Assembly (NCBI RefSeq): GCF_900167415.1
Contig: NZ_FUWU01000019.1
Coordinates: forward strand, 1 to 55,746
Source of the DNA: Fibrobacter intestinalis
GTDB lineage: Bacteria; Fibrobacterota; Fibrobacteria; Fibrobacterales; Fibrobacteraceae
Direction of reading: 5' to 3'
DNA length: 55,746 nucleotides
Every line of letters begins with the position of its first letter. The stretch's first letter is position 1. Below, piece by piece: positions 1 to 7,621 of this stretch. The notes under the pieces were generated by a model. The model was given only the letters and a program-made list of their open reading frames with translations. It had not been told where the DNA came from and ran no database searches. The position numbers and the translations under genes are program-made.

Positions 1-465
1 AACTTCGTGAAGGAGCGCGGCGAGCTGTCCGGTCCCGAATCCCGGGAGGACCTGTGGCTCTACCTCCTCACCCACGCCGGCGAAAGGGGAAACGTCCGGG
101 ACTTCGGCGACCCCCTGGCCAGCGGCGCACTGGAACGCATCCGCGTGGGTTCGGCGCAGGACGAACTGTTGAAGGAGCAGGCGAAGGAAATGGTGACTCA
201 GGACGAAATCGATGTGCGCATCGCCGACGGCGTTCTGCGGGGACGCAGGCTGGGGCGCGAGGAAGGACGCGCTGAAGGCCATGCTGCGGGACTTGCGGAA
301 GGGGTTGGCCTAGGCCGTGCAGAAGGTCATGCTGAAGGCTCCCTGTCTGCAAAACGGGAAATCGCCACGGCGATGCTGCGGGAAAAGTTGCTGACCGAAG
401 CCGAGATTGCCAGGTATTCCGGCCTATCCCTTGCGGAAATCGAAAGTCTTAAGAGAACGCTCTAG
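1..465 (+). CDS. Rpn / PD-(D/E)XK nuclease-transposase family protein, C-terminal part
   Basis: The reading frame is open from the first base, so only the last ~155 residues are here and the nuclease core lies outside the window. The visible part has the usual tail of Rpn-type (recombination-promoting nuclease, PF12784-like) proteins: a helix with 'DEIDVRIADG', then a run of short Gly-Arg/Glu repeats (GREEGRAEGHAAGLAEG and similar, about residues 80-112), then a helical end with 'LLTEAEIARYSGLSLAEI'. In this family the tail follows a PD-(D/E)XK endonuclease domain and such genes are often present in many copies. Family assignment rests on the tail alone. It is followed by 275 bases without a gene. 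Confidence 0.6.
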   Translation, partial: NFVKERGELSGPESREDLWLYLLTHAGERGNVRDFGDPLASGALERIRVGSAQDELLKEQAKEMVTQDEIDVRIADGVLRGRRLGREEGRAEGHAAGLAEGVGLGRAEGHAEGSLSAKREIATAMLREKLLTEAEIARYSGLSLAEIESLKRTL

Positions 466-604
466 CTTCGGACCGCGGACTCTGAAGGTAGCCGGGCGAA
501 ATTTTCGGGTCTTATGTACAAAATTCCTCTCGAGTTGCTTGGTTCGGGATTAGTGTTCTGCGGCTGAGTCTTGGATGGTGAGCTTGCCGAACCCTGGTTG
601 GCGT

Positions 605-621
605 CCTTCAATAAACTCAGG
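605..621. repeat. Short REP-like repeat, copy 1
   Basis: The 17 bases here, read on the minus strand, are CCTGAGTTTATTGAAGG. They match 16 of 17 bases of the motif at 51999-52015. The stretch 466-740 around it holds no gene that I can recognise. Motifs of this kind (CCTGAG...CGAAGG) are common dispersed intergenic repeats in bacteria. Confidence 0.4.
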
Positions 622-740
622 GACCGTTGGTCGAACTAACCACTTCGTCAAAATTATTTTCCGACGAGAGCGGTCGCTTTGTTTTCGAATAAAGCTTTGA
701 CTTTGACAATGCCGTAGTGCGTTTAGATTGCGTTTTCTCT

Positions 741-1505
741 TTACGCTTCGAAAATATCCCGCAGATACGCGAGAGCTCCATTGGCGACCGGCATCAAGTA
801 GGCGCGCTGCTGCGTTTCGGAAATCGTCACCAGAAGTTGGCGGGCAAGCCTCGTGTTAAAGTCCCTGTCGAAACTGAAATTCGGCGGGAAAACGACTTTA
901 TTCACGCGTTCCCAGTAATTCTGGCTGCGTTCCGTATAGACGGGCGCAATGCCGAACCAGATTTCGGCATCCGGCAATTGTTCCAGCCAGAGTTCCAGCA
1001 TGCCAACGGAAAAAAACGGCTGCGTAAAAAATCCGTCGCTTCCCGCATCCCGCTTGGCTCGGGCGTAGTCGAGTTCTTCGCGGAACGAAGAGCGGTAGGG
1101 GTCCAGCCCCGTATAGATTTTGAGCTGGGGAAATTCCCGTTTGACCGCTTGAATCGCCTGAAGCGTGGTGAGTCCGGAAGGGACGAAATCCGGGGATTCT
1201 TTGGGCGGATCGCCGCCGATAAGCAGAACTTGGGATAGTCCCGCTTCCACTAGGACGGCAATTTTTTGCAGCAGATCTTTTTCGCTTCTATCGATGAGCC
1301 GAAAATGCGGAGTCGTCACCAGGCCAGATTCCAGAAGGCGCTTCGAAGGTTCAAACGATTTGATGGGCAGGCGTCGGATTTCAGGAATGTTGATGGACGT
1401 TACGAACGGAAACGAGGAAAGGGACTCTCTGGCTTCGGCAAGGACGCCGTCGAGCGTGCGCGGAACCAATTCTAAAGCGATGTTTTTGGGTTTTCTGAAG
1501 CTCAT
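741..1505 (-). CDS. Methylenetetrahydrofolate reductase family protein (MetF-like)
   Basis: A 254-residue TIM-barrel protein of the MetF family (PF02219), which reduces 5,10-methylene-THF to 5-methyl-THF with FAD for methionine synthesis. Visible family blocks are ELVP with Glu12 (position of the catalytic Glu), TPHFR at 65-69, GGDPP at 97-101, and KRDAGSDGFFTQPFF at 151-165. It is shorter than typical MetF (~290 residues) and the blocks are divergent, so it could be a related folate-binding reductase. The start at 1505 is preferred over an upstream one at 1562 because a TATATT box ends 6 bases before it. A free-standing MetH activation domain occurs at 48299, consistent with methionine synthesis genes scattered in the genome. 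Confidence 0.75.
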   Translation of the reverse strand: MSFRKPKNIALELVPRTLDGVLAEARESLSSFPFVTSINIPEIRRLPIKSFEPSKRLLESGLVTTPHFRLIDRSEKDLLQKIAVLVEAGLSQVLLIGGDPPKESPDFVPSGLTTLQAIQAVKREFPQLKIYTGLDPYRSSFREELDYARAKRDAGSDGFFTQPFFSVGMLELWLEQLPDAEIWFGIAPVYTERSQNYWERVNKVVFPPNFSFDRDFNTRLARQLLVTISETQQRAYLMPVANGALAYLRDIFEA

Positions 1506-1517
1506 GCGAATAATATA
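1506..1517 (-). promoter_or_regulatory. TATATT -10 box adjoining the metF-like start
   Basis: On the minus strand TATATT (1512-1517) is followed by six bases and then the ATG at 1505. There is no room for a ribosome binding site if transcription starts at the usual distance, so the mRNA would be leaderless. Confidence 0.5.
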
Positions 1518-1831
1518 GCAAGATTTTTTGTTAAAGCGATGCGTAAATGCGAATTTTTGCATAAATATAGATTGATTAAGAAAGGAAAAGTTTATCGTTC
1601 GATTCTCGGAAAGATGGAAGTTGGGGCTTCAAATCTTCGTTTTTCCAAGCTTTTCAAAGTCTAGCGGCGAGAACAGAAAAAATCCTTTAAAGATATGCTC
1701 CCTGATTTCCGCGTAGAAACATGACGTTGAAGAGAAAACTTGCGAATTTTACCGCATCCTCAACGCCGCAGTAAACAGCAAGCATCGCCCTTTTGCTCAA
1801 AAACAGCCCTTCCCCAAGCTGCGGAGAAGAT

Positions 1832-2265
1832 TCAGCGGCCATCGATTGTAAAAGCCGCAAGGCGTGTACAGCTTGAGCGCCAGCCGCCGACCGGAACTAT
1901 CCACTTCGCGGGCACGGAAATGAACCAGTTCACGAGCGTTTTACCCTGCTCCTCCTTTCGAGTCCGCCAATGTGTTTCAAACAGCGTTCCATGAAGTACC
2001 GGTAGAACTTCTTCGCTATTGTTTGTCATGACAAGGAATGCGGTGTTTTCGTAAAGATGCGAGAAGGGCATGTGCGTCCAGCCGAAGTCGTTCGTGACAA
2101 TGGCGCGATAGATGTGTTCGCCGTTGAAAAGGTCGTCGTTTCACCGCGTGCGCTGCATTACGAGGTGCAGCGTCTTGACAACCCGTTCTTGGAAAATGCG
2201 TTGAAGATGTCTGCGAGGTCGTCGAATGCCGTGAAATGGTCGTTCTTTGTTTCTATATTGACCAT
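1832..2265 (-). pseudogene. Decayed gene of unknown function
   Basis: Read on the minus strand from an ATG at 2265, the sequence gives a plausible protein start (MVNIETKNDHFTAFDDLADI...). It then needs a frame change after about 28 residues, and a stop (TGA) interrupts the new frame after 'VMQRTR'. Past the stop the same frame continues as coding-like sequence (NDDLFNGEHIYRAIVTNDFG..., then FSHLYENTAFLVM...) to a stop at 1832. I do not recognise the family. The pattern of protein-like text broken by a frameshift and a stop suggests a dead gene; chance is an alternative. Confidence 0.35.
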
Positions 2266-2428
2266 TGTCGTTTTGATTTTAAGTTGATTTTTTTGTGCAA
2301 TCGCCGATTTAGATGGAAAACGCCCCCTCCGAAACGCTTTATTTTACTGGACTCGAACTGATTTTCGACAATGCGGAAACTAGAGCGACGGCAATTTTAT
2401 ATATTGTTGCATCCGAGGAAATTTTTTC

Positions 2429-3283
2429 ATGCTGCGTTTTTTTATCCTTGTCGTTTTTGCTCTTTTGGAAGTCGCTGCGGCTCCGGCGATCACGGTTTCC
2501 GTTACGCTGGCTCCGTATGCAAAAATGGTGCGAAAAATTGCCGGGGATCGCGTGGATGTCGTTACCCTCGTCCCCGCCAATGCGAATCCGCACTCTTTTG
2601 AACCCAAACCGGACGCGCTAAAAAAGTTCGCTTCCGCTTCGATTTATTTTTCGGATGGCTCCGGTTTGGACGAAGCCTGGCGTCCGCGTTTTTTAAGCGT
2701 GAATTCCAAAGTCCGGGTGGCGAACCTTTCCGAAGGGATTTCTTTTATTTCGGAACCTGAAGAACACGGGCATCGGCACGGGGATGATCATGAACTCGAT
2801 CCGCATTTATGGAATTCGCCACGGCAAGTGATTTTGGTTGCGTCCAATATCTGCAAGGTCCTTTCGGAAGCGGATGCGGCGTCGGCGGAATTTTACCGGA
2901 CTAATCTGGAAAATTTTTCTCGCGAACTTTCGGCTCTGGACGTCCGCTTTACGGAAGCGGTGCGTAGTCTGCCGGAGGAACGTCGGACGTTTATCGTTTT
3001 TCATCCTTCTTATGGATATTTGGCGCGGGATTACGGATTGAAACAAATTGCCGTGGAAATGGACGGCAAAGAACCGAAACCGCAGGATTTGCAGCGCCTG
3101 ATCCAGACGGCAAAGGCGAACCGTGCAAAAATCGTTTTTGTGCAGCCGCAATTCAGCCGCCGGGCCGCAGAATCCTTGTCGCGGGAAATCGGGGCGAAAA
3201 TCGTATCGATAGATCCGCTGGCCTACGATTTTAACGAAAATCTGCTTTTGTTTTTGAAAACGCTTGCGGGAGATGGAAAATGA
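2429..3283 (+). CDS. znuA: Metal ABC transporter substrate-binding protein (ZnuA/TroA family)
   Basis: Periplasmic cluster A-I binding protein for zinc or manganese, 284 residues, with an N-terminal signal peptide (about residues 1-18). The expected metal ligands are visible: His55 (NPHSFEP), His126 (DPHLW), His192 (FHPSYGY) and Asp262 (SIDPLAYD). A His/Asp-rich loop at 111-122 (EEHGHRHGDDHE) is typical of zinc-specific members. A GAGG ribosome site lies just before the start. The ATPase gene overlaps its end by four bases (ATGA), so the two are one operon. The usual third member, a ZnuB-type permease, is not next to them. Zinc rather than manganese is inferred from the His-rich loop. Confidence 0.85.
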   Translation: MLRFFILVVFALLEVAAAPAITVSVTLAPYAKMVRKIAGDRVDVVTLVPANANPHSFEPKPDALKKFASASIYFSDGSGLDEAWRPRFLSVNSKVRVANLSEGISFISEPEEHGHRHGDDHELDPHLWNSPRQVILVASNICKVLSEADAASAEFYRTNLENFSRELSALDVRFTEAVRSLPEERRTFIVFHPSYGYLARDYGLKQIAVEMDGKEPKPQDLQRLIQTAKANRAKIVFVQPQFSRRAAESLSREIGAKIVSIDPLAYDFNENLLLFLKTLAGDGK

Positions 3284-4035
3284 ATCTTTTCCCGGCGATA
3301 GAAATTCGGGACGTGAGCTTTTCTTATGGCAAAACGCCGGTTCTTTCCCATGTGAACATGAGCGTTCGTGCCGGCGATTTTCTCGCGATTATCGGTCCGA
3401 ACGGCGGCGGCAAAAGTACATTGATGAAATTGATTGTCGGGCTTTTGAATCCGTCGGCGGGAAGTGTCCGGCTTTTCGGAGAAAAGGTTCCGACAAAAAA
3501 GATCTCGGTCGGCTATGTCCCGCAAAATACGAACGGCAATCTGGAGTTCCCAATAACGGTCGAGGAAACGGTGGCGACGGGGCTTCTCCGTTACAAGTCC
3601 CATTCGGACCAGGTGAGACAGGCTCTGGAAACCGTCAAAATGGAGTCTTTTGCTGAAAGGCGGCTGGGGGAGCTTTCCGGCGGGGAACGTCAGCGGGTGC
3701 TGATTGCGCGGGCCCTTGCGTCCAATCCGCAGATTCTTTTTTTGGATGAACCTTCCAGCAATATCGACGCCAAGGGCCAAGAGGATTTATACGGGCTGCT
3801 GGCACAACTGAATCAAAGGATGACGATTATCATTGTCAGTCACGATTTGATGGTGCTATCCAGCCATGTCAAGAGCGTCGCCTGCGTGAACCGGGACGTG
3901 CATTTTCATTCCGGATCGCAGATAACGCCGGAGATGGTGCAGGGAATGTATGGCTGTGAAGTCGATTTGATAGCGCATGGAGTGCCGCATCGGGTTTTGG
4001 GTTCGCACGACCATCTTCACGGTGGCTGCGCGTAA
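3280..4035 (+). CDS. znuC: Metal ABC transporter ATP-binding protein (ZnuC-like)
   Basis: A 251-residue ABC ATPase that would energise metal uptake with the preceding binding protein. Walker A is GPNGGGKST at 39-47, the signature LSGGE is at 132-136, Walker B ILFLDEP starts at 152, and the switch His is in VSHD near 188. The C-terminus is His-rich (GSHDHLHGG), as in many zinc/manganese transporter ATPases. Start overlaps znuA by ATGA. No permease follows; the next gene is a phosphohexomutase after 139 bases, so the membrane subunit must be elsewhere or lost. Confidence 0.85.
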   Translation: MNLFPAIEIRDVSFSYGKTPVLSHVNMSVRAGDFLAIIGPNGGGKSTLMKLIVGLLNPSAGSVRLFGEKVPTKKISVGYVPQNTNGNLEFPITVEETVATGLLRYKSHSDQVRQALETVKMESFAERRLGELSGGERQRVLIARALASNPQILFLDEPSSNIDAKGQEDLYGLLAQLNQRMTIIIVSHDLMVLSSHVKSVACVNRDVHFHSGSQITPEMVQGMYGCEVDLIAHGVPHRVLGSHDHLHGGCA

Positions 4036-4074
4036 AAATCCGGGCGTTTTGATTCAGAAGTGTGCCCGTAAAAT

Positions 4075-4127
4075 GGACAGCATAAACGGTTCGGCCTCCC
4101 ATTTTGCTTTTGCTGTCCGGAATTTTT
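4075..4127 (+). terminator. Possible terminator after znuAC
   Basis: GGACAGCA at 4075-4082 can pair with TGCTGTCC at 4111-4118, followed by GGAATTTTT. The loop is long (28 bases), so this is only a weak terminator candidate. Confidence 0.3.
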
Positions 4128-4174
4128 GAAATTTATTAAATTATACAGGTCAAATTTATCCAATAGGAATACGA

Positions 4175-5791
4175 ATGGAAACTGCTGCACAACTTTGGAA
4201 AAAAATCCAATCTCCCGATTTTAAATCGGCTAACGACATGAATCTGGTAGAAAGCGTGAAAAAAATCGCGCTTGCCAGTGAAACGCCTTGCACGGTCAGT
4301 TTTGGGACTTCCGGCTTTCGCGGAGAAATCGGAACGGAATTTACCCTGCGCACGGTGGAAGTGATCGCTTCGGCGATTATCCGCATGTATCGGGAAGCGG
4401 ATGCGGATTTGCTTGCTGCTCTCGGCGTTTCCGGCTTTGAAGAATTGCAGGAACGCGGCATCGTTTTGGGACACGACAACCGTCTTCTCGGCGACGAATT
4501 TTGCATGGCGGTAGCGCAGGTCTTTGCCAAAGCGGGCGTCAAGAAAATTTATTACGGCGGCGAAATGGCCACCCCGGAATTTTCGGCGGCGATAGAAATG
4601 CTCAAGGCGGCTTGCTCTATCAATATGACCCCGAGCCACAACCCGTCGAATTACGCGGGCATCAAATTCAATCCGGTGGACGGCGGCCCCGCAGGCCCCG
4701 AAATCACGAGCGTTATCACTCGGCTTTCCAATGAAATGATGAAGGATTTCCAGCGGGAAGACTTGGAATCCGTCGAAGTCAAGAAAATCGACTCCGTGGC
4801 GATTTACAACGAATTCTTGCACAAGCAGGGGACAATCCAGTTTGCTCGAATCCAGAAGCTTTTGGACGAAGGTCGCTTGACTCTGGTCTGCGATCATGTG
4901 CACGGCGCTACCCGTGGGCGTCCGAATGCCATTCTCGGCAATCCGCAATGCCTGCTTTGTCTGCGCACCGAGGATGATCCGCTTTTTGGTGGCATCGCAC
5001 CGGAACCGAGTTCCAAAAATTTGGAAGGCGTCAAGCGTATTTTGGATCAGAGCAAGAGCTGGTATCGGCTGGGTTGCATTTTTGATCCGGATGGCGACCG
5101 CGTGCGTTTCTACGACGGTTCCCGTGAAATTGACATGAACCGTTTTGGCGCGATTGCATTCCACTATATGGTGACGTGGCGCAAGGAAAAGGGCGTTGTC
5201 GCCAAGTCCGTGGCGACTTCCAATTTTGTGAATGTCATCGCGAACAAGTTGGGCGTTCCCGTGATGGAAACTCCCGTGGGATTCAAAAATTTCCGTCCCT
5301 GGCTTTCTCGCTCGGCGAATCCGAAAGGACTTATCGCATTCGAAGAATCGGATGGCATCTCGGGATTGAACAACACCCTTGAAAAGGATGCGCAGTTCGG
5401 CCTTTTGCTCGCCCTTGAAATCATGGCGACGACGGGCAAAAACCTCGGGGAATACCTGGACGATTTGTATAAGGAGTTCGGTAAATTCTATCCGAGCCGT
5501 GCCGGTTTTGAAGTGGACAAATCGCTAGTCGGCGCTCCGCTTGCTGCACAGGTAATGGCTGTTGCGGATAAGGCCAAGGCTGGGGCCCAGGTCAAGGTAG
5601 GTGACAAAGAAAAGACGGTGCGCGAACTCTTGACCGTGGATGGCGTCAAAATCATCTTCGAGGACGATTCCTGGATGCTCATTCGCCCGTCTGGAACGGA
5701 ACCGAAAGTTCGTATTTATACGGAATGCCGAGAGGAAACGGAAAAGGACGCCATGTTCGAAGCCGCAAAATCTTTGTTCTTTAACAAATAA
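4175..5791 (+). CDS. Alpha-D-phosphohexomutase (phosphoglucomutase/phosphomannomutase family)
   Basis: A 538-residue four-domain phosphohexomutase that moves phosphate between C1 and C6 of a hexose in the cytoplasm. The phosphoserine loop is TPSHNPSNYAG with Ser154, the metal loop is DPDGDR with Asp304, Asp306 and Asp308, the sugar-binding loop is EESDGISG near 390, and the phosphate-binding loop RPSGTEPKVRIYTE lies near 507. The length fits phosphoglucomutase-type members better than short phosphoglucosamine mutases (~450). Whether it prefers glucose or mannose cannot be read from the sequence. It has its own upstream region with an AGGAAT-type ribosome site and appears monocistronic. Confidence 0.88.
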   Translation: METAAQLWKKIQSPDFKSANDMNLVESVKKIALASETPCTVSFGTSGFRGEIGTEFTLRTVEVIASAIIRMYREADADLLAALGVSGFEELQERGIVLGHDNRLLGDEFCMAVAQVFAKAGVKKIYYGGEMATPEFSAAIEMLKAACSINMTPSHNPSNYAGIKFNPVDGGPAGPEITSVITRLSNEMMKDFQREDLESVEVKKIDSVAIYNEFLHKQGTIQFARIQKLLDEGRLTLVCDHVHGATRGRPNAILGNPQCLLCLRTEDDPLFGGIAPEPSSKNLEGVKRILDQSKSWYRLGCIFDPDGDRVRFYDGSREIDMNRFGAIAFHYMVTWRKEKGVVAKSVATSNFVNVIANKLGVPVMETPVGFKNFRPWLSRSANPKGLIAFEESDGISGLNNTLEKDAQFGLLLALEIMATTGKNLGEYLDDLYKEFGKFYPSRAGFEVDKSLVGAPLAAQVMAVADKAKAGAQVKVGDKEKTVRELLTVDGVKIIFEDDSWMLIRPSGTEPKVRIYTECREETEKDAMFEAAKSLFFNK

Positions 5792-5873
5792 GGGATATGG
5801 GCGCTATCGGAAAAGAGGGATGAAGTTCTTGATTTTCGGATGGTGCTTGAATTTCAAGATTGAGGAGTTGAAA

Positions 5874-6830
5874 ATGCTGAGAAAACTATCGATGTTTCTT
5901 GTGCTTTGCGTGACGGCATTGTCCTTTGCGCAAATAAAACCGTCATTCCAGGCCTTTAATGCCGATTACTTGGTTCTGGACGAAGCGGTGAACGGCTATC
6001 ACCAGTTTAAAATCCGCGTCGACTATGCGCCATGGGCTTTTGTCGCCGAAGGAAAGGTAAAAGCTCCGCAAGGAGACGTCGATTTGCTTTTCAACAGCAT
6101 GGACAACGACCAGTTGTATATTGAAGTCGCTTATGCGGAGGCTCCCGTGGGGGCGTCCGACGGTTTGGAATACCAGGCGGGAATTTACGACGTGATGATT
6201 TTCTATTCCGACGGCACGGACGAATTCGACACGAAAATCAAGGATTTGAAAGTTTCGCTTTTGCCGCCTATTGCCGGGGATTCCTGGGCGACGGGTTCTT
6301 TGGCGGATGCGCAAGGCCGTCGTGGTGCTCCGGGCAGCGTTTTTAAGGATCCCGCTAATTCTGATGCAATTTTCAAGGCTTCAGCCCGCCCCCTTTCTAA
6401 GGCTCAGGCTCAGGCCGCTCGCAAGGCGGCCCTTGAAAAGAAAAAGAATGCCGCCAAAGCGCGCCGGGATTCCATTGCTGCCGCAGAAGCTGAAGCGGCA
6501 CGAGCTGCTGAAGCTGCAGCCGCCGCGAAAGCCGTCAAAAAGAAGCAAGCGCAGCAAACCCCGCCGGTCGTCGAAGCTGCAGAAGATTCCGTGCCGACAA
6601 AGACTGTCAAGCGTAGGATTATCCGGAAAAAGGTCAAGAAGGTCAAAGCGGAACCTGTGGAAGAGTCCGAAGAGGAACTTTCTCCGCGGGAACGCAAGCG
6701 CCAGGCGATGCAGGCCCAGCAAAGCGCTCCGAAAGCGACGGCAACGCCAGCTTCCACTTCGTCGGATCCTTGCGACCAGCCGGGAATGACGCCCCTTCAA
6801 AAGAAGCGTTGCCGGGTGAACAATAAATAA
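5874..6830 (+). CDS. Secreted Ala/Lys-rich protein of unknown function
   Basis: A 318-residue protein with a clear signal peptide (MLRKLSMFLVLCVTALSFAQ). Residues ~20-150 form a folded-looking domain rich in beta-type pattern and acidic residues. Residues ~175-318 are low complexity, with AARKAALEKKKNAAKAR-type Lys/Ala/Glu stretches likely to be disordered or coiled coil, and a Cys-containing end. I do not recognise a family; the tail could bind cell wall or act as a periplasmic spacer. I chose the ATG at 5874 because GAGGAG lies six bases before it; an in-frame ATG at 5820 exists but would put a less typical segment before the signal peptide. A hairpin terminator follows. Confidence 0.65.
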   Translation: MLRKLSMFLVLCVTALSFAQIKPSFQAFNADYLVLDEAVNGYHQFKIRVDYAPWAFVAEGKVKAPQGDVDLLFNSMDNDQLYIEVAYAEAPVGASDGLEYQAGIYDVMIFYSDGTDEFDTKIKDLKVSLLPPIAGDSWATGSLADAQGRRGAPGSVFKDPANSDAIFKASARPLSKAQAQAARKAALEKKKNAAKARRDSIAAAEAEAARAAEAAAAAKAVKKKQAQQTPPVVEAAEDSVPTKTVKRRIIRKKVKKVKAEPVEESEEELSPRERKRQAMQAQQSAPKATATPASTSSDPCDQPGMTPLQKKRCRVNNK

Positions 6831-6849
6831 TTCGACGGAAAATGGATAA

Positions 6850-6880
6850 CGGCGGTTCTTTCGAGAATCGCTGTTTTTTT
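6850..6880 (+). terminator. Rho-independent terminator with UUCG loop
   Basis: CGGCGGTTCT (6850-6859), loop TTCG, AGAATCGCTG (6864-6873), then seven T. The ten-base stem has two G-U pairs. Confidence 0.8.
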
Positions 6881-6934
6881 GTGGAGTGGCTTTTTGCGCT
6901 GCAACGACGCAGGAAATGTACTTTCAAAAAGAGC

Positions 6935-6946
6935 TAAATTTAATCC
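6935..6946 (+). promoter_or_regulatory. TAAATT -10-like box adjoining the resB start
   Basis: TAAATT at 6935-6940 ends six bases before the GTG start at 6947 and no Shine-Dalgarno site is seen, as expected for a leaderless transcript. Confidence 0.4.
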
Positions 6947-7621
6947 GTGAAAGTATTGTATCGAAGCGTCCGGGTTCTGGGTTCTTTGCCGGTGGGAATC
7001 TTTTTATTGGCCTCCCTTTTTGTCCTGTCGTTCTGGGGAATTCTTTTTGATGCGCAGATGGGTGTGGATTTGGGGACGGAACGCTTTTTCAATAGCTGGA
7101 TTTTTTTTGCCGCAGGCATTTTTCCTTTGCCGGCTTTGAAAACCTGGGCAGTCCTTTTTGGGGTGAATATCACTTGTTCTTTGCTCTTCCGAATGCCGCA
7201 CACTTCCAAAAAGTGGGGAGTTTTGCTCTCGCACATTGCGCTTCTTGTGCTGATAGCGGGAAGTTTCGCCGCTTCTTGTACCCGGGAATCTTTTACCGCA
7301 TTGGGTTTTGCCGGGAGTCGCATTGTATTGAACGAAGAGCGGGCGGATGGTTTTCAGATTTTGGCGGTGGATTCCAACGGTTGCTCGATAATTTCCCTTT
7401 CCCATGGGGACACGCTTCGCGTTGCCTACAACCAACCGCAAAACATAGGCGCTTACCGGCTTTATTTTGAAGAGTCGTTGTGGCTTTCCGCAGAAAAAGG
7501 AATCGCCCGTCTGCACGTAAAGCGGGATCCGTTTGGCTTTGTACCGTATTTATTTTCCGTCCTGCTGATTGTCGGACTTTTGGGAACTCTACTGCCGCTT
7601 TGGAGAAATCGCCGCTTATGA
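6947..7621 (+). CDS. resB: ResB-like cytochrome c biogenesis protein
   Basis: A 224-residue membrane protein, one half of the System II (ResB-CcsA) heme handling complex that attaches heme to apocytochrome c outside the membrane. Membrane segments are seen near residues 12-35, 60-78, 88-108 and at the end (~197-215), with a periplasmic domain between the last two. It is short compared with full ResB (400+ residues) and matches the compact ResB-like form found in Bacteroidetes and Epsilonproteobacteria-type pathways. The start is GTG. The next gene, ccsA, overlaps by ATGA, which supports the assignment. Confidence 0.7.
   Translation: MKVLYRSVRVLGSLPVGIFLLASLFVLSFWGILFDAQMGVDLGTERFFNSWIFFAAGIFPLPALKTWAVLFGVNITCSLLFRMPHTSKKWGVLLSHIALLVLIAGSFAASCTRESFTALGFAGSRIVLNEERADGFQILAVDSNGCSIISLSHGDTLRVAYNQPQNIGAYRLYFEESLWLSAEKGIARLHVKRDPFGFVPYLFSVLLIVGLLGTLLPLWRNRRL

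Larger units (their letters stand above)
1506..2428. other. Long stretch without an intact gene
   Basis: About 920 bases between the MetF-like gene and the metal-binding ABC gene. The right half contains decayed coding sequence on the minus strand (1832-2265, listed separately). In 1518-1831 I see no gene, RNA or repeat. Near 2398-2403 there is a TATATT that may serve the gene at 2429. Confidence 0.4.

Noticed and set aside
717-1238. Plus-strand frame overlapping the MetF-like gene
   Set aside because: Shadow of the conserved minus-strand gene.
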